A stretch of 64,000 nt of DNA from Pestalotiopsis fici W106-1 (GCF_000516985.1 NW_006917093.1:1178001-1242000), one strand, 5' to 3'. Counted from the first letter of the stretch, positions 23,201 through 35,300 are shown. Made by a program: numbers and translations. Notes: generated from the letters alone by a model not told the origin.

Positions 23201-24248
23201 CTGTCAGGCTTTGATCTTTTGGTACGGCGGCAATCTCTTGATCAAGGGAGAATTTTCGCTAGAAGCCTTTTTTGTATGCTACATGGCAATCATTCAAGGG
23301 GCAGAGGCGGCGGGCCAGGTCTTGTCCGTTACGCCAAACGCAGCGCAGGCGACTGCAGCTGCTAATCGCATATTCGACGTTCAATCTTCTGCCGTGATCG
23401 ATCGTGACGAGGCACAAGGAGACAGGGAATTTCCCAACTCGGAAAAAGGTGTGAGAATTGATCTTCAAGACATTCACTTCCAGTATCCAACTCGAGATGT
23501 ACCCATTTTCAGAGGGCTGGATCTGAGCATAGATCAGGGCCAGTATGCGGCATTCGTGGGCCCCTCGGGATGCGGCAAAACCACGATCATCTCCTTGCTC
23601 GAGAGATTCTACGACATTCCAGCAGATCAGGGCACAATCTCATGCAACGGGGCGGACATTAACCGCTTCGCCCTCCAAGATTACCGGCAAAACCTGTCGC
23701 TCGTTTCTCAGGAGCCCGCCCTGTTCCGCGGCTCTGTGCGAGACAATATCCTTTTTGGCCTCCCCGCCCACAGCGACGTTCCGGATGAGAGACTACACAA
23801 GGTCTGCCGGGATGCCTTTATCCACGATTTCATCACTTCCCTGCCCCAAAGCTACGACACGGACGTGGGACAAAAAGGCGTCAGCTTGTCCGGCGGCCAG
23901 AAGCAGCGCATCGCCATTGCGAGGGCCCTGATTCGCGATCCCAAGATTCTGCTACTGGACGAGGCCACGTCGGCGCTGGACTCCGAGTCGGAAAAGGTGG
24001 TGCAGGCCGCCTTTGAAAAGATACGCCACGGCCGCACCGTCATTGCGGTTGCTCATCGGCTCTCTACCGTTCAGAATGCCGATGTCATTTTCGTCTTTGA
24101 TCAAGGCTCTGTCTTGGAAAAGGGCACGCATGCTGAGCTCTTGCAAAAGCGGGGTGTCTATTGGGATATGGTGAGTTTTGTCTACTTGGCTAGTCACGTC
24201 TTTTTTGCTAATTCTTCGTAGTGTCAAAGTCAGGCCACGGATCAGTAA
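20283..24248 (+). CDS. Full-length ABCB (MDR1-type) multidrug exporter
   Basis: Four exons: 20283-21104, 21163-21870, 21942-24170 and a 27-nt last exon 24222-24248, total 1261 residues. The layout is TMD1-NBD1-TMD2-NBD2. NBD1 has GPSGSGKST (Walker A), Q-loop VQQEPFLF, signature LSGGQKQR and Walker B IIILDEATSAID, then AHRLST. NBD2 has GPSGCGKTT, VSQEPALF, LSGGQKQR, LLLDEATSALD and AHRLST. Every catalytic motif is intact, and the length matches fungal P-glycoprotein homologues (about 1250-1350). Such proteins use ATP to export hydrophobic compounds across the plasma membrane. The last intron (24171-24221, GTGAGT...CGTAG) replaces a read-through tail with the usual short end (CQSQATDQ). The gene is flanked by two Zn2Cys6 regulators. 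Confidence 0.95.
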
Positions 24249-24603
24249 CTGAAAGGCGTTGGGCTTGGATGGCTGATACTTGCGGCAGCTCTACTCTTCT
24301 GTTTGAGAATGCCCATACCTTTACAGGACATTTCCTTTGTAGCTCATCATTCTGCCCTGGCATTTGCATTGGCTCAGGCGTTGGAGAAAGGTTTGTGCAT
24401 TTGTTGATAATTTCTTGCTTCACCTTCTGTTTCTTCGGGACATAGCCGCACTCGATTCATGCATTCGTTTTCACCGCATCGAGCGGTCTGTGTTCGTGTC
24501 TAAATCATACTTTGTTTAGTAACCAAGAGAAACACAGAGGTAATTAGAGAATAGAAAAGATTACTTGTTTAATAGTTTTATTGTAATTTGTCGACAATAG
24601 ACG
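24249..24603. other. Intergenic between convergent genes
   Basis: 355 bp between the ABC stop (plus) and the stop of the next regulator (minus). Only short ORFs are present. It should hold two transcript ends. Confidence 0.5.
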
Positions 24604-26436
24604 TCAATTCTCATATAATTCAAACATGAGCATTCCACCTTTTCCCGTGAGCGGCCGCCTTGTCCAGACAACCTCTCCAGTTACTGTGTCAGCAATGTCG
24701 GCAACCTCTTCGACCAGCTTCCACTCGCTAGATTGTACATCCATTTCGAGGTAGCGAAAAACAACACGATCTCCACCGTCCTCAAAGAGAAGTTCTCGGC
24801 GCAACAGCCGACGCCACTGCTCTGCCATTGTACCCTGTACGGTGTTGGCTCGTTCCACGTCTCGATTTCGCTGCGCCAGGGCAAATAGACTCTGTACGTC
24901 CCAAAGCCCGTCCTGGCCAGGGTAGTCGCGCAACATCCACATGGCCTGATCACGCGCTAGAGGATCGCGACAGAAGTAGGAGGCGACAAAGAGGTTCCAC
25001 GCCAGGGTGCTCTGCAGTGAGACTTGGTGGGCTGGGTTGGTTATTTCCTGCTTGGCCACCTGGATAGCGGAGCTGGCTAAAGATAGAAATTCGTGGTACA
25101 GTGGTGTTTGTGATTGTACTGATGCAACATCAAGCATGCGCGGAGGGTCCTCAAAGATCTGAACACCTATTAATGCCATACGTAGATGAATCGCTTTGAG
25201 GTAAGCCGGAGATTTCATGTCACCCATGATGATTTTGTTGAACAGAGGTGAGAATGCAGCGTATAGCTCTTGGACTACTTCGACCGAGTGCTGACAGAAC
25301 TCGTGAATCCGTGGGTTCTCGCACAGCTCGGTGAAAAATTGGTTGATAGAATCATGTTCGGACTGTCGAAAATCTTGTAGGGCTTCGAGCATGATTACAG
25401 TCATGGTGGTCTGCCGGCGTCGAACAGCCGTCCAGTGTTCCTCGAATTCCTCGAGACTCTCGTACACGGGTGGTACCTGGTCAAAGACGGTATGAGAGCC
25501 ATGCAACTGACTCAAACGGGTTACAAATGATGACACGGTCTCTTTTCTTGTCTTCAATCCTCGAACTAGGTTGGGTAGGGAGGGGCCTTGGTCGATTCGG
25601 CCGCGAAGGATGGCGCGGGTGTTGGTTGTTAGGCTGATAAAGGTGTCCGCGATAGCTCCGAGAATCGGCCTTGGATTTGGAGCAAAGTTGTCAATGAAGC
25701 GTTGAGAGTTCTCATCGGTTAGTAAAGTCAACAAGACGGCTAGTCCGTGATTGACGTGATCCAAAGCAACCTTCTTATTGCCTCGGAGAAGTTCAAAGAG
25801 AAGAAGCATTACCGACAAGAGTATCGTTCCCTGCGACGATGTTTCCTCTTGGACATTCTTGAGCGCGCGGCAGTAATAGGCAATTGCTTCAAAGTAATGT
25901 CTGTCTTCCGCGGTGTCTGGATTTTCTGGCGCACAAACTTGACCAGTCAGCCTTCCACTAGATTGCTGGCGCCATATACTCAGGGCACCAATTGCGTTTG
26001 CGGCACACCGGAGCGTCTCATTATTCGTTGAAATCTGTGGTATCATGGCAGTCCATAGGTCATCGCTGGAGATCGCAGTGACCCAGGGGCCCTGTGCCAG
26101 CGATATGAACTCCAAGAAGTAGGGCATTCCAGTTTGATCTTGAGGGTCCAAGGAGTCTGGGTCCACTAGAAGCTGAAGCGCGGGATAAGGTTGAGCAGCA
26201 TCGTTGGCGGGGTTTCTCTCCTTGGAGTTCCAAGAAAGCAGGCCTGGCAGCTTCTTCTTCGTCTTTGGTCTCGTTGCGTAGCCTTCGCAATAGCCTTGTC
26301 TCTTGAGACAATTGCCACAAGACGGTTTGGCTTCGTCGCACTTGACATGGCGCTTTTTGCAGGTGATGCAACCTGTCCTCGTCTTTTCGGTGCTTGTCCT
26401 TGCCCACTTGGCCGGTTTCTGTTTGATCAATTCCAT
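24604..26436 (-). CDS. Zn2Cys6 fungal transcription factor
   Basis: A single exon of 610 residues with an ATG at 26436. The zinc cluster is at about residues 23-50: C-I-T-C-KKRHVK-C-DEAKPS-C-GN-C-LKRQGY-C. It is flanked by a basic N-terminus (KQKPAKWARTSTEKTRTG) and a basic segment after it (RPKTKKK). The rest is the alpha-helical 'fungal-specific TF 2' type region (for example AANAIGALSIWRQ, HYFEAIAYYCRALKN, LLFELLRGNKKVALDHVNHG), which is typical of nuclear regulators. The C-terminus ends in a hydrophilic segment with TGEVVWTRRPL. It is tail-to-tail with the ABC exporter and upstream of, and co-oriented with, nothing obvious, so its target is open. The tannase-family gene lies just upstream on the same strand. 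Confidence 0.9.
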   Translation of the reverse strand: MELIKQKPAKWARTSTEKTRTGCITCKKRHVKCDEAKPSCGNCLKRQGYCEGYATRPKTKKKLPGLLSWNSKERNPANDAAQPYPALQLLVDPDSLDPQDQTGMPYFLEFISLAQGPWVTAISSDDLWTAMIPQISTNNETLRCAANAIGALSIWRQQSSGRLTGQVCAPENPDTAEDRHYFEAIAYYCRALKNVQEETSSQGTILLSVMLLLFELLRGNKKVALDHVNHGLAVLLTLLTDENSQRFIDNFAPNPRPILGAIADTFISLTTNTRAILRGRIDQGPSLPNLVRGLKTRKETVSSFVTRLSQLHGSHTVFDQVPPVYESLEEFEEHWTAVRRRQTTMTVIMLEALQDFRQSEHDSINQFFTELCENPRIHEFCQHSVEVVQELYAAFSPLFNKIIMGDMKSPAYLKAIHLRMALIGVQIFEDPPRMLDVASVQSQTPLYHEFLSLASSAIQVAKQEITNPAHQVSLQSTLAWNLFVASYFCRDPLARDQAMWMLRDYPGQDGLWDVQSLFALAQRNRDVERANTVQGTMAEQWRRLLRRELLFEDGGDRVVFRYLEMDVQSSEWKLVEEVADIADTVTGEVVWTRRPLTGKGGMLMFELYEN

Positions 26437-26877
26437 CGAAGAGGATGTGAAAGAGGTGCGCCGCTGTCGTTTGATTTCTTTCTTGTACGTACGATGCGAT
26501 TGCGCGTTGTTATCTCATGTCGCTGCGGCTGCACGGTCACCCCAATTGTGATGGCAGGCACAAGCCATCACTGGCTTGGCAGGACAGTCGTAACTTTGCG
26601 GTTGTCAGAAGTGCGACGCTCAGGCTTATTAGTGGCGCTGGACCGCTAGCGCTAGCGCTGACTGCGCGCTCCTTCTCGAGGTAGGTACATTAGGCTCCAG
26701 CACAGTCGCCCCAACTTCACAAACAAACAGGCATAGAGGAACCAAAAATATATATAATTTGAAATTGGTGAACGAAGCACTCAAATTGAATGTCCAACTC
26801 TTTTGGCCCGACTGCATGACATGGTAATGACTACACCAAGTGTGATCAAAAGAAGGGACCTTTCTTTCTATTCTCAT
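26437..26877. other. Intergenic, 440 bp
   Basis: Promoter side of the regulator gene and 3' side of the tannase-family gene, both on the minus strand. No other feature was recognised. Confidence 0.5.
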
Positions 26878-28581
26878 CTAATAAAATGCCGTCTTGTAAG
26901 CATTCAAGTCGGCTGCTGTTGTCCAACTATCAATCGATGTTTGATCATACTCGCACGCCAGTGTGGAGCCATCCTGCCAGAATGGCCGCAGTGGCCATGC
27001 ACAAATCTGTTGGTTTTGACCTTGATTCTGACCCTGAAGAACTGTACCATTGAGTGTCTCGGGCGCGATAGCATTTTCGACCCAGTCAATGATCGTCTGA
27101 ATTACCGTTTGTGGAAAGGGCCCGTTGGGTTGTGCCGTGTTGGGCCCGCAATGCCCGGCGCCGGGAATCAGGTAGAAGCGGTAGAACTCGTCTAACTTGG
27201 AGTTACTCTCGTTGTATGATAAGCCAGGGAACATGACCTGCCGAACAGCCTCGCGGTATATAACTGATGATCCCGTGGCAATGGATCCGTCCTGCTCGCC
27301 ATGATAATGAATGATCTTTCCGCCTCCCTGTTGCAAATCTGTAAGGTCGGGATATGTGGTTTGCAAGGTGCTCATGTATGTATACATTGACTCAATGATC
27401 CAGCCAGATAGTGTGTCGTATGTCACATTGTCCAAATTTGGCAAATTCGACAACTCTACTTGCTGGATGAATCTAGTCACATAGTCGCCACCGATGGCAG
27501 GAATGCTGTATTTCCATGTTCCAGTGGTCTGGTCGTATGTAGTGGTGGCATCACTAAATCCAGCGCCGGGCTCATGTTGCACCCAGACCAATTCACCCTT
27601 GGAATTGTGAAGGCCTGCCATAATGATGTCCACTAACTCCAACGCCTGAGCAGATACGGTACCATCTTGCACCGGTCGCGTCGAAGTTGCGTTGCAGTAG
27701 TAAGGTGTACCGAGAAGTGTGCTAATGTTGAAATCCAGGCGGCAGAGGTCGCTTCGTGCAATCACTCCGTCAGCTTTCCCGTCCAGGGGATCGCATGCAG
27801 TGACAATCCCGCTGGTGATGGTACTTAATTCGCAAGGTGGAGGATAGTAGTCCAATGTTTGTTCGGCAACAGAGGGGAAAATATGTGTGGTCTGCAGCTG
27901 GGCATAATGAAAAGCAGGTGCACCTGCAATGATGCCGTCGTATTCAGCACCAAATTTCTGAGCCTGGCTCCATCCTTCGCGTCCACCCTCAGAACAGCCT
28001 TGGTAATAAGTGTATATCTTGTCGTTGTAATCATAAAAGTTGCCTGTGAAGCTCTTGCCAATGACAGTCATCTCGTGGATTGCCTGATAACCATGCAGAG
28101 TTATATAGTTCCACTGCAGGGAGCCATTGCCAGCCAGTACAACATTGTCAAGTGAAGACTGGAAGCCCCCGTATCCTCCGTCCGTGGTGCCAGCGGTTGC
28201 GCCATACAGAATGCCCCCAGGTAAGTAGGAACTGCCTGAACTGATGGCCAGTCCACCTCCCCCAGTAGCCAGAAACCGACCCTGGAACTCGGCTGGGTCT
28301 GGAAGCCAGTACATGAGAATGATTGTCTCGTCGAGATTGGCGTGGGCGTATTGAAAAGTCACATTGCAGTAACTTATGGTGCCCCCAGGAAAGTTGGAAC
28401 CACCCGTGACAGTTTGGTTGCTGACTGCGTTGGCTGTGATGGAAGCCGCATCAAAGGTGACGCCTGGCAAAACACCCTGAGGAAGCGACTCTTGCACATG
28501 ATCTTGAGTGCAAAAATCAGCTAGTGTAGCACCCAAGGCACCAATTGCCCCTAGCAAGAAAGAGTAGTAGATCATCTGCAT
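26878..28581 (-). CDS. Secreted tannase / feruloyl esterase family protein
   Basis: A single exon of 567 residues with an ATG at 28581. The N-terminus (MIYYSFLLGAIGALGATLA) is a signal peptide. The catalytic serine is S197 in GCSEGGREG. The lid contains the Ca-binding type sequence DPLDGKADGVIARSDLC. The acid is in HYHGEQDGSI and the histidine in PGAGHCGPN. Seen together these define the tannase family (PF07519), whose members hydrolyse galloyl or feruloyl esters outside the cell. Substrate preference between tannins and cell-wall ferulates cannot be told from sequence alone. Many N-glycosylation sequons (NxS/T) fit secretion. The product would release phenolic acids, which fits the nearby ring-cleavage dioxygenase families. 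Confidence 0.92.
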   Translation of the reverse strand: MQMIYYSFLLGAIGALGATLADFCTQDHVQESLPQGVLPGVTFDAASITANAVSNQTVTGGSNFPGGTISYCNVTFQYAHANLDETIILMYWLPDPAEFQGRFLATGGGGLAISSGSSYLPGGILYGATAGTTDGGYGGFQSSLDNVVLAGNGSLQWNYITLHGYQAIHEMTVIGKSFTGNFYDYNDKIYTYYQGCSEGGREGWSQAQKFGAEYDGIIAGAPAFHYAQLQTTHIFPSVAEQTLDYYPPPCELSTITSGIVTACDPLDGKADGVIARSDLCRLDFNISTLLGTPYYCNATSTRPVQDGTVSAQALELVDIIMAGLHNSKGELVWVQHEPGAGFSDATTTYDQTTGTWKYSIPAIGGDYVTRFIQQVELSNLPNLDNVTYDTLSGWIIESMYTYMSTLQTTYPDLTDLQQGGGKIIHYHGEQDGSIATGSSVIYREAVRQVMFPGLSYNESNSKLDEFYRFYLIPGAGHCGPNTAQPNGPFPQTVIQTIIDWVENAIAPETLNGTVLQGQNQGQNQQICAWPLRPFWQDGSTLACEYDQTSIDSWTTAADLNAYKTAFY

Positions 28582-29385
28582 TGCGTTGAATTGTGGGGGC
28601 TGTAAATACTGCGTGCGTATAAAGCAACTGATGAGGGAAATTAACCTCTTTAAATACTAACCGGCGGTAGCCGACCACGGAAGATCATCTTTCTATTGCC
28701 TAGATGCGGAAGAGTCAACTATAGGTTGCATTGGCTATAGGTTTGCCAATGTTTGTGACGCGTATCAATTTAGACGATTAGACTGCACATGGTATCCTCA
28801 AGTCTGCAGTGTGACGTTACCAAGGATTAAATAATCGATCTGCAAATGTCGCACGGCAATACATATCCTTTTATTTCGTTGCTGCAACAAGCTGATGTCA
28901 TGGGTGCTCAGGACGAGGCTGGGGAAAATTGTTCTTCAATTTTATATCAAAACGAAGAACGTGAAGAAGAAGTATCAATCTCCGTTAATGCTTCAAACAT
29001 TGAAAAGCACGCTGCTTTTTTGTTCCTGGTTGGGAGTACGGAGATGGACCGACCGGCAGCCTGAGTGGTCCCACAATCATTGTATACGGGCCACAGAAAG
29101 GAAAACAAGCATTATGCGGGGAAGCAATTATAATTTCGCACCCCGCCTTCCGCTTTGTCCTTGGCCGTTCAAGGTGCCCACATCCCGAACTTTTCCACTT
29201 TGAGAATGCCGGCTTGCTTACGGTCAAGTCGAAGAGGGAGTGCTTCTTTTTCTCGTGATTATCTGTGAGTATCATCCTGTATGCTTTTTACTTTGTACCA
29301 TGTCTGCAACAAAACCTCGATGTACCATGTTACCGGAGCAATGTTAGAGCAAGGATATGTACCTAGGTAGCCTCAATAATAAACG
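28582..29385. other. Intergenic upstream of the tannase-family gene
   Basis: About 800 bp up to the assembly gap. Overlapping short ORFs (28846-29064, 28895-29203, 28985-29275) carry no motif. It holds the promoter of the tannase-family gene. Confidence 0.45.
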
Positions 29386-29485
29386 NNNNNNNNNNNNNNN
29401 NNNNNNNNNNNNNNNNNNNNNNNNNNNNNNNNNNNNNNNNNNNNNNNNNNNNNNNNNNNNNNNNNNNNNNNNNNNNNNNNNNNNN
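29386..29485. other. Assembly gap (100 N)
   Basis: Exactly 100 undefined bases, the usual placeholder for a scaffold gap of unknown size. It falls 46 bp past the stop of the carboxylesterase gene, so that gene itself is not cut. Confidence 0.98.
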
Positions 29486-29531
29486 TTCAGTTTATGAAAT
29501 GACGGATCAGCCATCCCATATCCTATCTACC

Positions 29532-31399
29532 TTAATTCAAAAGGCTTAAACGTCCAGCCGCCAGCGCTTTGTACACTGGATCAATGACTTCTGGTCCGAG
29601 ACTCTTGAGTGCATCCAGGTGACGATTCCTTCTCCTCGCTGCAAATCCCTTATCATCAATGCTTTGGCTTTCTCCATGAGGTCCAAACGTCCAGTAACCG
29701 CCGGGCTGCCATGGGTTTTGCCCCTGAATGAACTCGATCCATTTCTTCTGCATCTCGATGGACACCGCCTGTGCCGCAGGGTTAAAGGACAAGTCAAACG
29801 CACCAAACACATAGAGAAGGTCAACGGCGTGATGAGCTCGACTCGAAGACTGCCAAGGATTAGGCTGGTCCACCAGAAAGCGGAACACTGGACATTTGGC
29901 CTCCTGCCAGGTTTCCGTCATCATCTCAACTGGTAATACGAATCTTGCGTCATTTAGAAAGTCCAATGCACCATATTTGCATGCAGAAGGTCGATCCTTC
30001 ACGATTCCATACAGCCTGGACAGATCCGCGCTGGCACTTCCTGCGAGTTCGAAGGCCTCGGCAATTTGAGGTGCGGACAGCTCTTGCATCCCATTGTGCC
30101 ATAGAACAGCCTGTATAAAAGAATATGAGTCAGTCTTGGAAGTCATATTGATATGTTTTTGATCTTCAACGTCGCTCACCTCATACTCCGTATCCCCAAT
30201 AAGAAGCCTTTCTACCGACCCGTGTTTAGTTTCCCATCCATCAAGCGGCTCTTCGGCTTGAAGGAAGAAGGACACGAGCCCAAGTTCTGCTTGAGCTTCT
30301 AGCAACTTCTGGACCGGCGCATCGCGCATTGTCCATTTCCCGAGATTAGACAAGGCGCCTTCAAGCCTGCCAATAACAACACTCCCATTCGTTCGAGGTT
30401 GAGGGGGTGAAAGATAAAGAGAGCCAGATTGAAGAATGCATTGTCGTACCGGGGAGCCTATGGCCATGTGAGCATGACAATAGACAGCACCAGCGCTCTC
30501 ACCTGCGAGAGTAACATTTCCCTGCAAATCAAACATTAGTATCATTATTAAAGAAGAGGGAAGAAAAACACCCTTGAACTTAAAGCCACTTACAGGGTCA
30601 CCACCAAAATCAGCGATATGCGACAAGACAAAGTCGATGGCCATTCTTTGATCCTTCAAAGCGAGATTCACTTCACCTTTTCCATCCCCGAACGCGAAAG
30701 CATTCAGTCGATAATTGAACGTGACCACTATCATGGGTTTGGAAATCGTGATTGACCTTGCAACGAGATTTGTCGGATCTGAGCCGAACAATATCCTTAT
30801 TAGGTACACTTCATTGAAGAAATACAGAGGTCACCATAATTGAAGAAAAAAGTAGTTACCACAAAGTCTGGATGAACTTGTGCCAAATGACACAGTTTGT
30901 GAACCTCCTGTATTAGATATGCATTAGTCTCATAGTTTTTGGCTGTAATCAAGGTTCGTCACTAACATACCATGGATCCATATAAGAACTGGTAGACAAC
31001 TTCTGCTAGTTGAAGTCTTGGAAAAAGCGGGCGCGGTAATATCAAGATTGAGGCAGAGAAACTCGTCTTCTACTTGCTCAGCTATGGTCTCTTCTGGCGG
31101 GATTCGAAGCAAGTGGCGGAAATCTATGTGATTTTGAGGGCATCTCGGACTGTTGAACAAGCCTCAGCATTTACATCGTCATACCCATTATGATGGTGGC
31201 AAAGTCTCGGGAGTTCGCATGCGTACCCGTAAGACGTGCAATCAACGTTACCAGACAAGGTACTTGGGGCCGTTGGTGGTGCGAATCTTTCGGAAATACC
31301 TGCGTATTGCAGGCCACGAAATTGCCAGACATTACCAAATTGTAAGCCGTGCAAAGTGGCGCCCAAAGCGCTATGCTCCAAAGTAGCAGGCTTGTCCAT
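29532..31399 (-). CDS. Type-B carboxylesterase/lipase, six exons
   Basis: Exons 31227-31399, 30971-31149, 30860-30907, 30594-30778, 30180-30521 and 29532-30110 give 501 residues in one continuous frame. The ATG at 31399 (MDKPATLEH) was chosen because the longer frame begins with TTG. Recognisable parts are FRGLQYAGISERF (N-terminal beta sheet), SYGPRCPQ, FLCLNLDI, VLIWIHGG (oxyanion region), NYRLNAFAFG, the nucleophile elbow GESAGA, and HHAVDLLYVFG with the catalytic His. No signal peptide is seen, so it is probably intracellular, unlike the tannase-family neighbour. The family hydrolyses carboxylic esters. The exact substrate is unknown. One 48-nt micro-exon lies in the oxyanion region. The oxyanion loop reads GGSQTVSFG, shorter in glycine than the usual GGG. 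Confidence 0.88.
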
Positions 31400-32374
31400 C
31401 GCTAAAGATTTGTTCAGTCTGTCTGCCCAGAACCCCCTCTTTTTTTTTTCCTTCGGTGCGAGACTCAGTATCAAGTGTCGCTCAGAATCCCGACTACGAC
31501 GAAGCCACGATGTGCAAATAGTATCGTGCTGACAGCTTCATAGGCGACGAAGAGGCTTCACTGTTTCTCGTCTCGAAGCTCTTTCTTTCCACCACCACTG
31601 AGGTGTCTTCTGGCTTGTCGCTTGCCCGGCCTTGTCCCACCTCCCGGCTCCAGGGCTGTCCCACACGTAAGTCCCACCTGTCCCACCCGAAGGTCCCCCG
31701 AATCTTTTTTTAATCCCATGTGGGCCCTTCGGTATTCGGTAGCTGTTGTCGAGCGGTAAGGTATAGCATACATAGCAACCCTGCCGCATCCCCGGAGCAG
31801 AAATAGATGAATGGCAGGTATGCAGGCACCAATAACATCCGGCCGTTATTAATCCAAGTAACAAGGTAGCATGCTATGCATATGCTTCGATCGGAAAATT
31901 TTGTCGCTCAAAAATCTAAGCGAGCAAAAAGATCGGCTTGCTGTTCATGTCTCGTAGCCCAGGTGCAGGTTCACATATCCCCAGACATATGTAGCGAGTT
32001 ATCCGACCAGAAGGTCTTGGTAGCCACGCTCGAATTTGATGCATTCCACGAGCATTTCGCATGCCCATCTGCATTTTCCAGTATTATCTTAATGGACCAT
32101 CATTGGTTTTTGTTCCCCTCTTACTCCACGCGCTAGAACGGCGGCCCATTCCGCGGCTGGTCGGCACTGGCATTCTTCCCCCGTAAGCGGGGCCCAGGTG
32201 ACCGACCCCAGGCGCGTTCACCTTGATCAATTCATCACCTGCATCCGATGCACATCTTCCTCTGCTTCACCAACGCTACCCAATCGAACGGCTAGGGTCC
32301 TGTCACGTATATGAGGATGTCGCGAGGCACAGGCCCAAATTACAACCCGATATCCGCCCGTCGCCGTTCGAAGA
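31400..32374. promoter_or_regulatory. Divergent promoter region, carboxylesterase / C2H2 regulator
   Basis: 975 bp separate the two divergent start codons. A T-run of 10-12 bases lies at about 31439-31449. ORFs at 31538-31864 (minus) and 31876-32136 (plus) lack motifs. Specific binding sites were not resolved. Confidence 0.45.
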
Positions 32375-35300
32375 ATGCAAACCTGCACGTTTTGCCGTCG
32401 GACGTTTCAAAAGACAGAACACCTTGTCCGCCATCAACGCTCCCGTAAGTACCTAGGGCTAGTCTCAATCTGCGCGCATTCACCGATGACTTTCAACAGA
32501 CACGGGTGAAAGACCATTTTCATGTTCCAAATGTGGCCGGCAGTATTCGCGAAAGTGAGCACCATCCTATCCTGTCATGTTTGGCTAGAGTCTGGACTAA
32601 TGTGGCTGCTCAAGAGATGTGCTGCTGCGCCATCTCCGGCTCCACCGCCGGCAGGAAACAAATGCTTCCCCTGAGCAGCCAACGGTTCAAGGCGGCGTCA
32701 GCGCAAACGTCGGAGAATCACGTCTTGAAGAGCAACCTAATTCCGAGCCTCGGATCCTAGAAGCCGCCCTTGACTCTGGAGATTCCCAAATAGTATGCCC
32801 TGCCTTGTTGAGTGGCCCCAGTGGCTCACAAATGGATATGTTGGCAACCCCTATCCAAACCGATGGCGCCACCCAATGGTCAAGAGCTCTACATGACAAC
32901 GAGGGCTCACAGCCAGAGCTCGTAGCCTCAGCACGCAGGCAAGAAATAGGGAAGCGACAGCAAAGACACCGGGAGCACTCCACATCAACCGCTGCCATGT
33001 CGTACGGAGGGGCCAATGGTATCAGCAACATAGAGCCGCAAGGAGGCGTGTCATACGGCGAGTATGGTTCAGATACGGTACAGCACCAGCTTGACATGAT
33101 AGGTATTCAGCCACAACTCTGGCAAGTTTTTGAGGTACAACCATGTTAATTGGCAGCAGGGAGTCCTCACACTGCAGACGACCAGATCTCCACGGGCTTC
33201 CTCGACTTTTTGTCATCCGACTCCGTGCTGTTCAATTTCGATGTGCCCTCTGGTCATAACAGCCCAAGGACCCATCTGAGTACCCAGTCATCCGATCGTG
33301 CTGGCAATATTCCAGCAGAGCGTTTCAGCCAGGTGGCGCGGCTTTGGCCGATCAGGACAGCTGAGAACTCTGCACATATGACTCGATTCAGTTTATGGTC
33401 TGAAGTAATTGAATTCGCTGGAGATAATATCTGTACGGATCCATCTAACTCCAAAACATCTCCCTCACTTTCGATTGGGGATCAAGACGAATCCAAGTGG
33501 GGTCTGGATGAAGACAAACGACTGCTTTTAATGCAAGAGCCCATGGCAATTGGCATCGATAATCAGACTGGCATGCTCGATAACAGGCCGATGAACTCGG
33601 ATTTTCCGACTACGCGGCTACTAAATATAGCATTAGATTCAGCATTTCGGCAGCCGCAGTCTGTCTTGGTATTTATACATCGAGCCACATTCTCTGCCAA
33701 GACTGCGTCAAACTCAATCATTTTTCCTCTCTGCTTGCTAGGGCTGGCGACGCTCGATTCACGGGCAGCCAAGGAGCATACACTTGCCTACTTACCGGTA
33801 TTAAAATATTAACCCAAATCTAGAAGAACGTGGCTAGTGTAAAGCTAATACAATAGTCAGATGGCGACAGAGCAATGTTGCACTCAATTGGCACATTTCC
33901 AATCTCAAGCAGGAAATTCCCTGGAGCTTATCACTAGGCTGATCTCAGCCACGCTGCTCCTAGCTACTTGGTCGATGATCCCTTTGAATGTATGCGGAAG
34001 AATTTCTTCTCCCTCTCCTTCCATCAATCACATGCGTTGACTCAATTGCTAATGCGATTCCAAATGCAGGCATCACGTGAGGAAACACTGGTTCAGATGC
34101 TACACATGCAAGTCATGTTGGTAAGAATATGGACAATACTTTTTCTTTCCTTCCGTAAGGCTCGTCTGCAAGACTGACTAGAATTCTTGAAACAGCGCGC
34201 CAAGAATGCTGGTCTATTACTACCGCCACAAACTGGATGCTTATCACTATCTCAGGGGCTTCTTGAGAAAATCCAGGGACGCGCACAATCACGATCCGAT
34301 GATGTTCCAAGCGACGATGGCCTATGGAAAGCCTGGGCTCGAGTCGAAAGCGTTAAACGGTGAGTAGTGTTTCATTTCTGCATCTTTCAACCTTTTAGTG
34401 CCATGTCACTGACAGCGATAATGTCGGACAGCTTGGTTTCCGTGCTGACTGTGATGGATGCATGGTGGTCACACAACATGAGCTCAAGACCACAACTCTC
34501 ATCCAATTATGTAGGACTAGAAATGCCGGGCTCAACCAGCCTCTTCCGCTGTACATCCGCCAGGACATGGAGACGTCTCATTGACGAGGAGACTAAGATC
34601 TTCAACGACTGCGCACTCATTCAACATTATCCTCTGTTGATACAACTACCAGGCATGGATGATCCATCACCAATCAGTGTTGTCGGGCTCCTTTCTACTG
34701 TTTGGATCCGCATCAATGAAATCTGCCTCTCGATGCCAGTATATGCGCAGCCACAAAACCATTCCTCAGTCATGCCCCAGAGGATTGTTGCGTATGAGGA
34801 ACAGGGAAAACAGCTGGGATACATTCTTTACGAGATCCACACAAAGTACACTTCGTTTCTGCAGCTTAAAAATCCGAATTGCCTTGTTTTGTGGCACTTT
34901 CTCAACCTTCATCTATTCTGTCAAGTCTCCATCTTTGAGTTGGCAGCGGGTCACAGTGGTGCCGAGAGCGCGCGCACCGCTCTGCAAGAAATCGCAGCCT
35001 GGTGTCACAAACCAGAGGCACGGCGTGCCTGTCTTCACGCTGCTGGCATCTATACTGCCATGAGTCGCCTGCGCATCAAGGATGGGACCATGTTTCACTC
35101 TGAGGCCTCGCTATTTACGGCAGCTCTGGTCCTCGGCCTATACGTATTCATGATGCAGCCGGAAACAGACTCACAACACGGTAGTGACTGCGCTACGCCT
35201 GAGACCAATAGCAGCCAGAGAGTTGAACCCTACGAATTTCTCAACGATGTCGACTGGTCAACTTTGCGCGGTGGCCGACTAGGATTGGGTGAGCCGTTAC

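Noticed and set aside
15214..26436. Secondary-metabolite biosynthetic cluster
   Set aside because: Exporters and regulators are present but no PKS, NRPS, terpene cyclase or P450 is seen in the window.
29386..29485. Gap as evidence that the carboxylesterase is truncated
   Set aside because: The last exon ends with a stop at 29532, before the gap, and the catalytic motifs are complete.
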